From contig ML978129.1 in the NCBI GenBank assembly GCA_010015805.1, forward strand, positions 1,240,001-1,304,000: a stretch of 64,000 nucleotides of DNA, read 5' to 3'. The position numbers and the translations under genes are program-made. Source of the DNA: Rhizodiscina lignyota. Taxonomy: Eukaryota; Ascomycota; Dothideomycetes; Aulographales; Rhizodiscinaceae. The notes beneath the pieces are model-generated. The model did no database searches. It was not told the origin of the DNA and was given only the letters and a program-made list of their open reading frames with translations. Shown here piece by piece: positions 50,054-59,758 of the stretch. Each line of letters opens with the position of its first letter. Within the stretch, counting starts at the first letter, position 1.

Positions 50054-51061
50054 CTAAAACTTTTCCAAGGCAGGCCTCATATCCAACTCATGCGTCCACA
50101 GACATGGCTCTTGTCCGTGGAGGAACAAGTATGTCTTGCCCACCGCCTCGGCGCTCATTTGCTTTCCGATTTTCTGCGCTTCACCATTCTCATCTCTGAT
50201 CGGACCATTGGCGATGGTATGCGCTACATGAATACCTTTCTCGCTCATCTCACGAGCAAGAGTCTGAGCAAGTTGTCGAACGCTGGCGCGCCCAGCGCCA
50301 TATGCGGCATATTGAGCGCTGCAGCGGAGGGCACCGAGAGTTCCAGTGAAGATGAGCGTCTGACGATCTTAGTCGATGGCATTGTCATGGCTAGGCAAGG
50401 AGCGGCTGATGGCATTTGAAATGCCATGAGAGCGCTCTGGATAAGAGAACCAAAACTTACCCCTTTCTTTTCCGCTCCTTCGGCCAAGGGAGTCTCCCCA
50501 TGATCAACAAAGAATCGTTTCAGAGACTCCTGAGCGAAGACGAAAGCTCCGCCAACATACGTTTCAAGCGATTGCGTAAAATCCTTCGAGAGTAAGTCAG
50601 AACCTCATTTGTACGCAGATGAATGAGAATGCATTGTACCAACATACCTCGAAGGTCTCTTCCATGAACGGCTTTTTACTGCTATGCTTGACGCTGAAGA
50701 TCGCCATACGGAGTTTGAGACCCTTTAGTCGCTCATGCTGCTTGATGGCTTCGAACGTCTTTGCCAGCGAAGCTGGGGATGTGTCTGTAGGGAATGTCTC
50801 GAACGTTGCACCAGGAACAGACGATTCCAACGACTGTTTGAGCTGCTTAAGCGGCTCTTCGCGTCTCGCAAGTAGCGCCACGGCAAAGTTGCCGTGAGAT
50901 GGATGAGCTAGGATGCGTGCTATTCCAGCACCCTACGAGAGGAGTTACGGACCAATTCATGTACATACAATTTCGCAAGTTCATCAAGTGTATGCAAGAT
51001 AGGTATCACTTACAGTCGATGGTCCAGCTCCTATGAGAATTGCTAAACCTGTGGGAGCCAT
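50054..51061 (-). CDS. Short-chain dehydrogenase/reductase, atypical active site
   Basis: Four exons on the minus strand: 51061-51014, 50932-50648, 50583-50461 and 50359-50054; 253 residues; introns 64-101 nt. The Rossmann start is I-G-A-G-P-S-T-G-A-G-I-A-R, split by the first intron. The core then runs through F-A-V-A-L-L-A-R-R to F-T-G-T-L-G-A-L-R. The active-site region reads Y-A-A-Y-G-A-G-R-A-S, so the usual Tyr-x3-Lys has Arg where Lys is expected. Such changes occur in divergent SDRs that still bind NAD(P). It ends tail to tail with RMI1, 115 bp apart. Substrate unknown. Confidence 0.9.
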
Positions 51062-51898
51062 GACAAGTGATTTCCTCTATGTAGAGTCTTAGAATGATCG
51101 ATTGAAACTTTCGAAAGTGGGAATATCATCATAGAGCCGGTTCAAGGGTTAGGGTTGCGTTGGTTACCTACTTAACTCCGGTAATCCCCCCCGAGGTCAA
51201 CCCACTCGGCTGTGAGATTGTATTGTGTACAAACCCGAGCTCAGGTTGACGAGGCTTCTGCTCCAAGTTCAACCATAGTTACGCAACAGTTTAATAGAGA
51301 AAGGCCCTTCTTCGACAACAGCAGCACCATACATTGCACATACGTGCATGTTGCAGTACAGCCTTCATCCAGAAAAGTGCACAAGGTCCGAGGTTCCATT
51401 GCTGAGGGTTTATAGCTTCCGCTGACTCAAGGGGCGCTGCTCTCAGATCCTGTTTCTTTGGCTGTTGCCCTTCTTCTATCTCGTGAAACTTCTGCGTGAA
51501 GTTGGATCATTCAAACCGTTGCTCTTCTTTCATGAAAGCGAGACTGTATGCAAGATATGCCGACTGTCTTGTGCTTGAGTTAAGAAGGCCCCCTATTCCT
51601 GGAACCAGACGGGTGCTCATACAAGTGGGTGCATGACCGCCTGTGACGATGGGTGCGGAGATACCCATTGGTACGGGCACATAGGTACCTGGAATTGGGT
51701 GCTCTGTCGACACAAGGTTCGAATCATCATCTGTATTCACCTTGTTCGACGCAAAACACATGTGGAATGGGCACGGTATTGTATAGAGAAGAAGATGTAT
51801 TCAAGACTATCTAATTTACATACTGAGTTCGTCTTGGTTTCACCCCGAAGGGCTACTCACACCGGACAGCACGTGAAGCTGCGAACTCGTCGTCCGGC
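51062..51898. other. Upstream region of the SDR gene, no further gene supported
   Basis: A telomere-like GGGTTAGGGTT lies at 51146-51156, 85 bp before the SDR start. A minus-strand frame at 51507-51761 (84 codons, true ATG) has no recognisable motif and is too short to call. The segment leads directly into the repeat array. Confidence 0.4.
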
Positions 51899-52447
51899 AT
51901 GCAGAGGGTTGATAGAGGGACCGTACCAGCCGGTGTGCATACCAACCCTCCGCACCTAGCGTATTTCAGGGAGCGGTCAGGGCTAAAGCCGAGCAGACGT
52001 GCACCTTACTTACTAGCAAAAAAACAAAAACGCCAGCGCCATGCAGAGGATTGACAGAGGGACCGTACCAGCCGGTGTCATGCCAAACCTTCCGCATCTA
52101 GCGTATTTCAGGGAGCGGTCAGGGCTAAAGCCGAGCAGACGTCACCTTACTTACTAGCTTGACGCGACACCAAACGCCAAAAGCAAGAAAGCAAAAACTC
52201 CAAAACACCAAAACACCAAACGCCAGAAAGCAAGAAAGCAAAAACTCCAAAACGCCAAAATGCCAAAACACCAAACGCCAAAAAGCAAGAAAGCAAGAAA
52301 GCAAAAACGCCAAAACGCCAGCGCCATGCAGAGGAAAGGCAGAGGGAAACCGTAAAAGCCGGTGTGCATGCCAAACCTTCCACATCCAACGCTTTTCAGG
52401 GAGCGGTCAGGGCGAAAGCCGAGCAGACGTGCACCTTACTTGCTGGC
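51899..52447. repeat. Three direct copies of a unit of about 119 bp
   Basis: Copies at 51899-52017 (119 bp), 52041-52158 (118 bp) and 52326-52447 (122 bp), all in the same orientation. Each starts ATGCAGAGG and ends with TTACTAGC or TTGCTGGC, and shares a central block reading CAGGGAGCGGTCAGGG. Copies 1 and 2 differ at about nine positions, two of them single-base deletions in copy 2; copy 3 is more diverged. Copies 2 and 3 are preceded by the same AACGCCAGCGCC. On the minus strand each begins with a GTAAGTAAGG string. They lie just downstream of the small orphan gene. Confidence 0.92.
52159..52325. repeat. A-rich minisatellite between repeat copies 2 and 3
   Basis: About 165 bp built from short variants of CCAAAACGCCAAAA and AGCAAGAAAGCAAAAACTCC. 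On the minus strand all three frames remain open across most of it and encode Phe/Leu/Trp/Ala-rich strings, a by-product of the repeat rather than a protein. Confidence 0.85.
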
Positions 52448-52469
52448 GTGCGCAACACCCAAAAGAAAG

Positions 52470-52748
52470 TCAGTACTCACCTCGAAAGTCGATCACGTCG
52501 ACAGCCTTGTGGCCGCCAGTGACCCTCCTCAACCTCGCCGGAATCGAGTCGTCCGGCATCACCCCCTGCTGCTCGCCGATGTGGCGGTAGATCGCCGCCG
52601 CCGTCTCGGTGTCGAATTTGGTGTCGTAGTGCTGTCGGAGCCACCCCTTCCGTTCTCGCTCCATCGCCCACGCGTCGTGGGCCTTTCGTGCTCGGCGTCG
52701 GTCGGCGCGCTTGGCGAGCCACAGGCGGAAACGTCTGATGACGTTCAT
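52470..52748 (-). CDS. Small basic orphan protein
   Basis: Minus-strand frame from ATG at 52748, 92 residues if read through to TGA at 52470. It begins M-N-V-I-R-R-F-R-L-W-L-A-K-R-A-D-R-R-R-A-R-K, an amphipathic highly basic helix, then D-A-W-A-M-E-R-E-R-K-G-W-L-R-Q and a less basic C-terminal half. No signal peptide or known domain. The leader before the ATG is A/C-rich (CAACAATCATAACAATCAAC), typical of expressed fungal genes, and a TATAAA lies 127 bp upstream. The last codons coincide with a consensus donor (GTGAGT at 52478-52473), so the gene may instead splice into the downstream repeat copies. Confidence 0.6.
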   Translation of the reverse strand: MNVIRRFRLWLAKRADRRRARKAHDAWAMERERKGWLRQHYDTKFDTETAAAIYRHIGEQQGVMPDDSIPARLRRVTGGHKAVDVIDFRGEY

Positions 52749-52874
52749 GTTGATTGTTATGATTGTTGAGTTTGATGGATGAAAAAAATGCTTGCAAGTC
52801 AACGAGTACGGTTGCTGCAAGTGAAGAGTTCTAGAGAAAAAGAAAGAGGGAGATGGGAGGGAGGGAAAGGCCCC

Positions 52875-52920
52875 TTTATAGTCGGGCGGGAGCAGGTCGC
52901 AACCACATGTAATCACATGT
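52875..52920 (-). promoter_or_regulatory. TATA box and paired CACATGT sites of the small orphan gene
   Basis: On the minus strand TATAAAGGGG occupies 52880-52871. Just upstream, CACATGT occurs at 52904-52910 and 52914-52920, ten bases apart, so on the same helical face. ACATGT is palindromic and could bind a dimeric regulator. Activator unknown. Confidence 0.5.
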
Positions 52921-53414
52921 ACGATTGCCTCCTCTCCCTTCTCTGATGACTTGCCTCTGTGTGATACGTCCCAACATGAATAATTGCGGGATTATAAAGT
53001 CGTTGGCCGCCAACACGGCTGTAACTCTCAACGGCTAATAGCTCTTCCACCTCACAGGAATCGAGACTACCTCTGAAAGTTCAATTGGATATTCTCTGGA
53101 GAGTATTAAACAACAGCAGGAGACAGAAAAACTTGTATCCTACGTTATCTATAGAGGCTGTACATAGGTGCTGGCCAGCAGTATTGGCAAAAGTCCATGT
53201 CCTTTCAAGACAGATCAGATCTGTTGAGTCCAAAACGGTGAACCTGCGGAGAATTGGACTGGACTGGACTGGTCGGACTTGATCGATCTTAACGGTGCTG
53301 CTTATTCAATCGAATTCGATAAAAGTTCGTTGGTATCAAGGCGTTGAGTTGCGGGATGTGAGCGATTTCCGGCAAGCGCACGAGACATGCAACGGCGTCC
53401 GTGTTCTGTGACAT

Positions 53415-53705
53415 CGAGAAGCAAATCTTCTAAGCCAGAGTGGACAAGCTACCCCCTGATAATCCCGAACACAAACTTATCGCAAGCGTATAAGGTATGT
53501 ACCGAGGTCTCTCTTCCACGACAACGAGAAGCGAATCTTCTGTGGTGGGCAAAGCAAGCTACTCCCCAGCAAATTCGAATGCAAACTCATCGCAAGCGTA
53601 TGATATTTGTAACGAGGTCTCTTTTCCATGATAACGAGAAGCGAATGTTCTAAGGCAGGTTGGCCAAGCTGCTCCCCAACCCCCTCGAATGCAACTTCAC
53701 AGACG
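53415..53705. repeat. 110-bp tandem repeat, two full units and a partial third
   Basis: CGAGAAGCRAAT marks unit starts at 53415, 53525 and 53635, an exact 110-bp period. Shared internal blocks include CAAGCT...CTCCCC, a segment reading ATCGCAAGCGTAT, and CGAGGTCTCT. The third copy fades after about 70 bp. Units differ at scattered sites and contain stops in every frame on the plus strand, so the array looks non-coding. Confidence 0.88.
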
Positions 53706-54804
53706 CGAGAAGAAGGATAATTGCAGCGTAGCAGAGTGGTCAGAATCAAGCCTCCAGTATGGAGAGGAACGGGAACGAGAAGAAAATGCCGCAGAAGAAC
53801 ACCCAACCACCGCAGAAGCATATGGAGAGTAGCATGTGCAAAGAATATGACAGCTTGTGAGGCGCAGGAGCATGAAAGGAATAACACTTGATGATAGTTC
53901 GGCGCAGGCAAGGCGTACATGTCCTTCTCCAAACATATCCCTTTTTGGTTGGCTTTTTACCTCCTGAGCGGCCGGGCGAAGCCTAGTGTCTACTGAGTGG
54001 CGACATACTCGGAGCACGTTGGACGAGGCAATTGTGCGGCCGAATACATTGGGAAGGATAGTCGAAGGAGAAGACAAGAAGTCGAGTTGGAGCGGGCGCA
54101 TTGACAAGGCCTCGCGTTTCCTAGGTCCGATCTGGTTTAGACCAACGGTTACCGTTCCTGCATGTGGCTGGATCCGCTGCAGGCACATGCACACTGTCAG
54201 ATTCACGTTCCTATGCACGGATGCTACCAAGACCGCATGTCACCAGCGAAGCAAAGGGAGCTTACTAGCCCGAGGATGCTGTTCGATATGTTGACTCAAT
54301 CTACCACGAATTGGTTGGGACTCCTAAGTACATGCAAAGGAGGCTGGAGGCGACGGATGGCTAAGAACTGACTGGATTGATCTTATCTGATCTGATAAAG
54401 GAGCTCCCCTGTCAAACGTGACACCGCGAGTAGATCGTGATTTCTGCGCGCGAAAATTCCGCGAAAGTCCAACGCAAAACGTATTAACGGGAATCATTAT
54501 AAACTATTCAGATCTAAATACTACTAACTCTGTCTTCTTTCCCGGCTCTGCGAAGAATGATGCGCGGAAAATTAATTCTGTTTCTAACATTGAAAGCGAT
54601 GGACTTTGGCGCTGCGCGGGTGGGAGGGCCAAGCTGACATAATCATCTTTTTCCTGCATGCGCCATCTTACATTATAGAAGGAGGCGCCGAAATTCTCAG
54701 CCTCATCCATCACGACGTTGAACTTTCAAGCTCGCCCGCATCTTGTCAATGATATTCTAGACTCTCGGGCAGGAGTATGATGCGAAGAAGGCTGCCTCTA
54801 AAGC
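53706..54804. other. Gene-free region upstream of the glycosyltransferase gene
   Basis: About 1.1 kb with no supported gene. A minus-strand frame at 53697-54230 lacks an ATG at its start and any motif. A TTGGACTGGACTGGACTGG microsatellite lies slightly upstream near 53255-53275. The last few hundred bases are AT-richer and probably hold the glycosyltransferase promoter. Confidence 0.45.
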
Positions 54805-56190
54805 ATGAATTGGGCGCGCAGAATTCCTCCTAGCTTTCGCCGTCCACGAGCTCTCCTCATCCTCATATGCTCGATAGCCTCCCTGCTCTACTTGCTGAAC
54901 CCACTGTCAGGTCTTGGAAAGCGTCGCTACGATATCTGGAGAGAAGACCCGTACATTCAACTGCTCGACGACTCGACGCGCCAAAGCAAGGATGCTGTAC
55001 CATCAGAAGCCCGCTGCAAAGGCTTTCCGCCGAGCGTATTCGACAAGATACAGGTGGTAGTGAAGATAGGAGCTCCAGAGGCGCGCACGAAGCTCACAAG
55101 ACAGTTGGCTACCAATACGGCCTGTGTCAAGGATCTGCTTATATTCTCGGACTTTGAGGAAGAGGTTCAAGGCTATCACATATATGACGCACTGGCGAAT
55201 TTGAAAGAGTCGGAGTGGGTGGACAATCCAGATTATGACGTCTACAAGCAGAACAAGGCGGCTAAGGATAACGGCGAGAGCCTTAGTCGCAGCAGCGAGG
55301 GATGGAAGCTTGACAAGTACAAGTTCCTGCCAATGATGGACATGACATGGGAAATGCGCTCGCAGAAAGACTGGTTCGTTTTCATCGAAGCGGACTCTTA
55401 CGTCTTCTGGGATAATCTCTTCCGCTGGTTGGGGCATCTCGATCCGGAGAAAGCGTTGTACATGGGCTCCCCAATTTGGCGGGTGACGCCTCCGGAGCCG
55501 ACTTTTGCACACGGTGGCAGCGGCATTGTAGTGTCTCGTGCTGGGCTGAAGAAATTGGTGCGACCGCGCGACTATAACTGCGATGTCGCTGGCTGCACTC
55601 AGTACGGGTTTGACTTTAGAGATAAATGCTGTGGAGACGCAGTACTCTCAGACGTCTTTGACGCACGGGGGATTTCTCTGAAGGGATACTGGCCCATGAT
55701 AAATGGTGAAAAGCCGGCCACTGTTCGCTATGGCAAAGACGAGCAATGGTGCGAGCCGATTATCATCATGCATCACGTGAACGAAACCGACCAAATGGAG
55801 CTTACTGACTGGGAGATTCGTCGGCCATCATCGAATCCTGTCATGTTTGAGGACCTCTGGAATTGGTTAGAGCACCTGATTCCTCCTTACCGCACAGACT
55901 GGTCCGTGTTGGCCGAAGGAGATGTTCTGAAGGCTGAAGATGGCCAAGCGGCAGCCGCATCACCTCAAGCTTGTGAACTTGGCTGCTTGGAGAAGAAGTG
56001 GTGCTACCAGTGGCAGCACATGAAGGGGGTTTGTGAGCATTCGCCGTGGATTCGTGTGGGAAGAGAACAGCTGCCTGACATGGATGGCAATACTTGCGTG
56101 TCCGGCACGATTATGAAACGTGTTGCGAATTTCAAGAAGCGCATGGGTCATTGCGAAGATGCACACTGGGTTAGGGCAAATCCCGGCTAA
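54805..56190 (+). CDS. Type II membrane glycosyltransferase, GT31-like
   Basis: Single exon, 461 residues. A short basic tail (R-R-I-P-P-S-F-R-R-P-R) precedes one transmembrane helix (A-L-L-I-L-I-C-S-I-A-S-L-L-Y-L-L), the classic Golgi type II layout. The catalytic part holds a metal-binding-like D-W-F-V-F-I-E-A-D-S-Y-V-F at about 189-201, then the G-S-P-I-W block, H-G-G-S-G-I-V-V-S and the C-C-G-D-A-V-L-S block, as in fungal galactosyltransferase-like proteins of the GT31/DUF604 group. The C-terminus has Cys pairs (C-E-L-G-C, K-K-W-C-Y-Q-W) resembling a PAN/apple-like module. It likely extends glycans in the Golgi; donor and acceptor are unknown. It converges with the ammonium transporter gene 42 bp away. 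Confidence 0.9.
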   Translation: MNWARRIPPSFRRPRALLILICSIASLLYLLNPLSGLGKRRYDIWREDPYIQLLDDSTRQSKDAVPSEARCKGFPPSVFDKIQVVVKIGAPEARTKLTRQLATNTACVKDLLIFSDFEEEVQGYHIYDALANLKESEWVDNPDYDVYKQNKAAKDNGESLSRSSEGWKLDKYKFLPMMDMTWEMRSQKDWFVFIEADSYVFWDNLFRWLGHLDPEKALYMGSPIWRVTPPEPTFAHGGSGIVVSRAGLKKLVRPRDYNCDVAGCTQYGFDFRDKCCGDAVLSDVFDARGISLKGYWPMINGEKPATVRYGKDEQWCEPIIIMHHVNETDQMELTDWEIRRPSSNPVMFEDLWNWLEHLIPPYRTDWSVLAEGDVLKAEDGQAAAASPQACELGCLEKKWCYQWQHMKGVCEHSPWIRVGREQLPDMDGNTCVSGTIMKRVANFKKRMGHCEDAHWVRANPG

Positions 56191-56232
56191 CATGAACACT
56201 GAGTATACCTGTACGCGTCCCAGTTGATCCGT

Positions 56233-57788
56233 CTAGTCGAGCGCTATCGCCGGCTTCGCGAAAGGGTGATAGTCCGCCTCGCCGGCATTCTCCCATTGCG
56301 CTTCCCACAGCGACTCATTCATCTGCGATTCCTCCATACCAGCAATGACGTGCCTAATAAGGTCAGCATCTTGGATCTGAGGATCTGGATGGTGGACTGA
56401 CTCATCTGGAGCCAGGACTTCCAGTCCGGGCACACAATCGATCAGCGCAACTATTACGTACGTCCCCACAAAGCTCCATGTGAATCCAATCAGCGCCTCC
56501 ACTATCTGGATCCAGAGCTGCTTCACATTTCCGTCGAAGAAGACACCTCCATCGATGATAGTGGCCCCATCAAAGGCGGCCACTTCTTTCTTTGCAAACA
56601 GCCCCGTCGCGATGGTTCCAAGGAATCCACCAATGCAGTGCGTGGCGAAAGTGTCGCCATTGTCGACCCAGCGCCAGCGTCTAGCCCAGTCTGTGAACTT
56701 TATTCGCAGTGCTTGTCTGCAAACGAGAGCCCCACCAACACCGAAGAAGAAGCTAGTGGTCAGGTCAATGAACCCTGCAGATGGAGTTATCAAGACGAGC
56801 CCGGCGATTGCGCCCATGAATGTGGAGTCTAGACTCCAAAGGCCTGTTTCGAAATATGTGATCAGAACCCATGTAATTGCGCCGGCTGATGCGCATAGAT
56901 TCGTCACGCAGAGTGCCATAACGCTCTTAAAGTTCAAGGCCAGCGTAGTACCAGCGTCGAACGCCAACCAACTCCCCCAAATTATTACCATTGCCAAAAT
57001 CTGGGCCATGGAATTGTGGGGGCGGTGCAGCTTCAAATGGTTTGGAGTGCGATTCGACAATCTTCGGGATCTTGCGATAGGCCAGGAGAGATAGAGCGAT
57101 AGTGCTGTCGCTGTTGCACCAGAGCAAATGTGCACTGGAGTGCCGCCTGCAAAGTCAAGCGCCCCGAGATTCCCCAAGAAGCCGGTGTCCGACCATACCA
57201 TATGGGCAAGCGGACAATATATGAGCGTTGACCAGAGGAAAATGAACGGCACCAAGCTGATGAGCCGGCCGCGCTCGCACGCTCCACCAACTGCGATGGC
57301 GCAGACTGTGGCTTCAAAGATGAGCTGGAACTCGGAGAAGAGAATGGCGGGGATGGTGCCAACGGGCTCAGCAAGAACATTACGATGGAAAACGAATGTG
57401 AAGTCCCCAAAGACACCATTGCTACTGTCGCTGTAGGCCAGTGTGTAGCCAAGGATCCACCATTGGATGCTGCAGACGCCGATTGAGAGCATGGCGGGCA
57501 TGAAGGAAGCGAGACCGGAGCGGCGAGTCGAGTAGCCTGCGTACTGTATCCCAGAATCGTCATAAGGAATCAGAGCAAAACGTACTTGGAACGGACTCTT
57601 GAAGGCGGAAACTTACGGCAAGGCCAACTGCTGGGATGATGCTGTCGTGTTATGTTGTGAGTAGGCTGAGATGAGTGCAGAAGGTACTTGGATTCTTACG
57701 GCCAACAAAAGACGCTTGCAGCTAGGACAAACAGAGTGTCTGTCTTAGAGCATCGTTCCCAAGCTTCGAGGATGGATGATACTGCCAT
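56233..57788 (-). CDS. Ammonium transporter (Amt/MEP family)
   Basis: Three exons on the minus strand: 57788-57700, 57641-57617 and 57543-56233; 474 residues. The middle exon is only 25 nt and restores I-I-P-A-V-G-L-A followed by Y-A-G-Y-S-T-R, part of the first conserved helix region. Signature blocks include Q-W-W-I-L-G-Y, the phenylalanine-gate region F-Q-L-I-F-E-A-T, D-F-A-G-G-T-P-V-H-I-C-S-G, and T-H-C-I-G-G-F-L-G with a conserved pore His. About eleven helices and a cytosolic tail follow. The D-F-A-G-G and H-I-C-S-G variants resemble low-affinity MEPs. It imports ammonium at the plasma membrane. Two GATA motifs upstream suggest nitrogen control. Confidence 0.96.
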
Positions 57789-58483
57789 GATAGAAAACAA
57801 TCGTTCCAATTGATCAATCGAATTCTCGAAGAAGTGCAACGACTGTGTGCCTTGTTCAGAGTATGCAGAAGAATAACGCGTTCATTATTTGGCCCACAAG
57901 CTGCTAATTAAGTGATGTACTTTTCATAAGAACAATCTATGTACCTCGGCGTACAAAGGCGAAAGAGACGAGATTGATACAAGAAGCGGCAGTCCTGTAC
58001 CTGAAATACCGCGCCTTTGGGTCTGAGCTCCTTCGCGATCTGCGATAAGAGCTGCGATAACAAAAGGTATGGATGGACTTGCCGAATTTGTATTAGCAAA
58101 AAGTAATTATACTCGAGAGTGACAAAATATTTGGTTGCCAGGTAAGCCATAACGTCTCTAAGGACAGACAAGCGAGATTGTCGCTGAAAGCTTGGTTTTA
58201 CGTTCTTTGGAGTGTACATAACAACAACACACTGTTGAAAATCCCTCACGATCTATTACTTATACGGAGTAGAGCATCTTTGAACTGGAGAGCTACAAAG
58301 TAGTAGTCTCTCCTTCCACCTGAAACGCATATGAGAAGCATTTCACAATATTCTGCTTGCTCATATCTCCTCGTGCATGTCAGCTAAGCTGCGTGCAGCC
58401 TCGCGTGCTCAAATCCAAACGCATGCCCTCAACAGGCCCATTTTCCTGGCCGCGGATGCTGATAGTGAAGAGAACTCGGTCCC
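57789..58483. promoter_or_regulatory. Ammonium transporter promoter with paired GATA sites
   Basis: About 0.7 kb between the transporter start and the LSM1 stop, both on the minus strand. TGCGATAA occurs twice, GATA cores at 58044 and 58056, 12 bp apart and about 256-272 bp upstream of the transporter ATG. Both fit HGATAR, the site of AreA/NIT2-type GATA factors that activate nitrogen-scavenging genes. Confidence 0.5.
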
Positions 58484-59135
58484 TCAGAACATGACCTCCC
58501 CAGCTAGCTCGCCTTCGAATCCAAAGGCTTGGAGCTTTGCCCTTGTGGACTTCTCTTTGTCCTTCTGCTCTTTGATCTCCTTCCTATGCAATGCATCGAC
58601 CACATTTGTCGACTCCTCTCGATAGGGTTCCGGAACATAATCGTCCTTGTCAAGGTCCTGTTGCTCGATTACCAACATTATCTGCGTCCATGTAGCAGAC
58701 AGCACATACGATCTCCCCGAGCATGAGCACATTCTCTCCTCTCACGAGATATAGCCCTCTCGGTACGCTCGCAAACACCTTCTCATTCTCCGCATATACC
58801 CTCTCGATTGTGTCTTGCAGCACCAGATTCGCAAACTGGTCCCAGCTTCTCAGCACACCGATCAGTTTGCGTCCGTCGCGCAGTATAACGAGCAGCTTCT
58901 CTGGAATCGCGCGGAATGTGAATCACTCTGGTCAGCCTTCGAAGATCAGAAGTTCGTTTTTCAAGCTTTTCAAGCTTAACCGATGCTGGGGAGACTCACT
59001 GTCGGTCAAGTCTAGGAGTTGTGCGGCGGTCGTGAACATTTGTGGGGGTAGTTGAGGGACTGGTGGAGGACCGGGGAGGACTTGTGGTTGGCTTGGGCCG
59101 CCGGGCGGCGGATCTTCGATCGAGAGGTTTTCCAT
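58484..59135 (-). CDS. LSM1: Sm-like protein Lsm1 (mRNA decapping complex)
   Basis: Three exons on the minus strand: 59135-59000, 58900-58710 and 58657-58484; 166 residues; introns 99 and 52 nt. A Pro/Gln-rich N-terminus of about 40 residues precedes the Sm fold: K-K-L-L-V-I-L-R-D-G-R-K-L-I-G-V-L-R-S-W-D-Q-F-A-N-L-V-L (Sm1), then G-L-Y-L-V-R-G-E-N-V-L-M-L-G-E-I (Sm2). The C-terminal extension D-L-D-K-D-D-Y-V-P is specific to Lsm1 and separates it from other Lsm proteins. Lsm1-7 binds oligoadenylated mRNA 3' ends with Pat1 and promotes decapping in P-bodies. Head to head with an SDR gene. Confidence 0.96.
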
Positions 59136-59758
59136 TTTGATGAGGAGGAATTGGTGCTTATGTTATAGAGCCCGAGTCGAAGTCCATTGTCGAGAGATGT
59201 CTATTTCTGAGTTGTTCTTGCTGCATCAATTCACATTCGCACAACGATCGATGCGGCAGTTCCCGTGTAATATTCGGGAGCTAAACTATATCTGGAGGTG
59301 TCCGTACAGAGTTGCGCAACAAGGATTGGAGATTGGTGATCCTGGATAGATAGCGCGATGGATCGTTTCACTCTCGTCCATACATCTCTCCTCGGCTCGG
59401 GTGAAATTGCACGCAACGAAATCACTCAGTATTATCTTCCAGAGCCAGACTCGGGAGGTCAAGCAGACCGCCAATTTCTCACCAGGCTTCGCTTACAAAG
59501 GTCGCTTTCGGTTGGAATAATTTCTCCTCGATTAAGATATTGCTACCTCCCTCAATATTTCGACCGTCTGAATTCGACCGGACCATTTCGCTACCATTGC
59601 TCGTAATTGGCCACACTCCAACGCGTCACTGGTTGCCTGGAGACTGATGAAGCAATAAATGCACTTCATCAAACCTCTCTCGTAGTCCTGATCAATGCAT
59701 TAATCCTTAATTTCTTTCCGGTCAAGAAAAGCCATTCTACAATATCGACGCGATTGCA
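59136..59758. promoter_or_regulatory. Divergent promoter region of LSM1 and an SDR gene
   Basis: About 0.6 kb between start codons. Contains only motif-free short frames. No regulatory site identified with confidence. Confidence 0.45.

Noticed and set aside
52154-52385. Phe/Leu/Trp-rich open frames in all three minus-strand phases, resembling a membrane protein
   Set aside because: They are translations of the A-rich minisatellite; openness in all phases shows it is a repeat artefact.
53697-54230. Minus-strand frame of 177 codons
   Set aside because: The frame opens without an ATG and starts inside the tandem-repeat edge; no motif.
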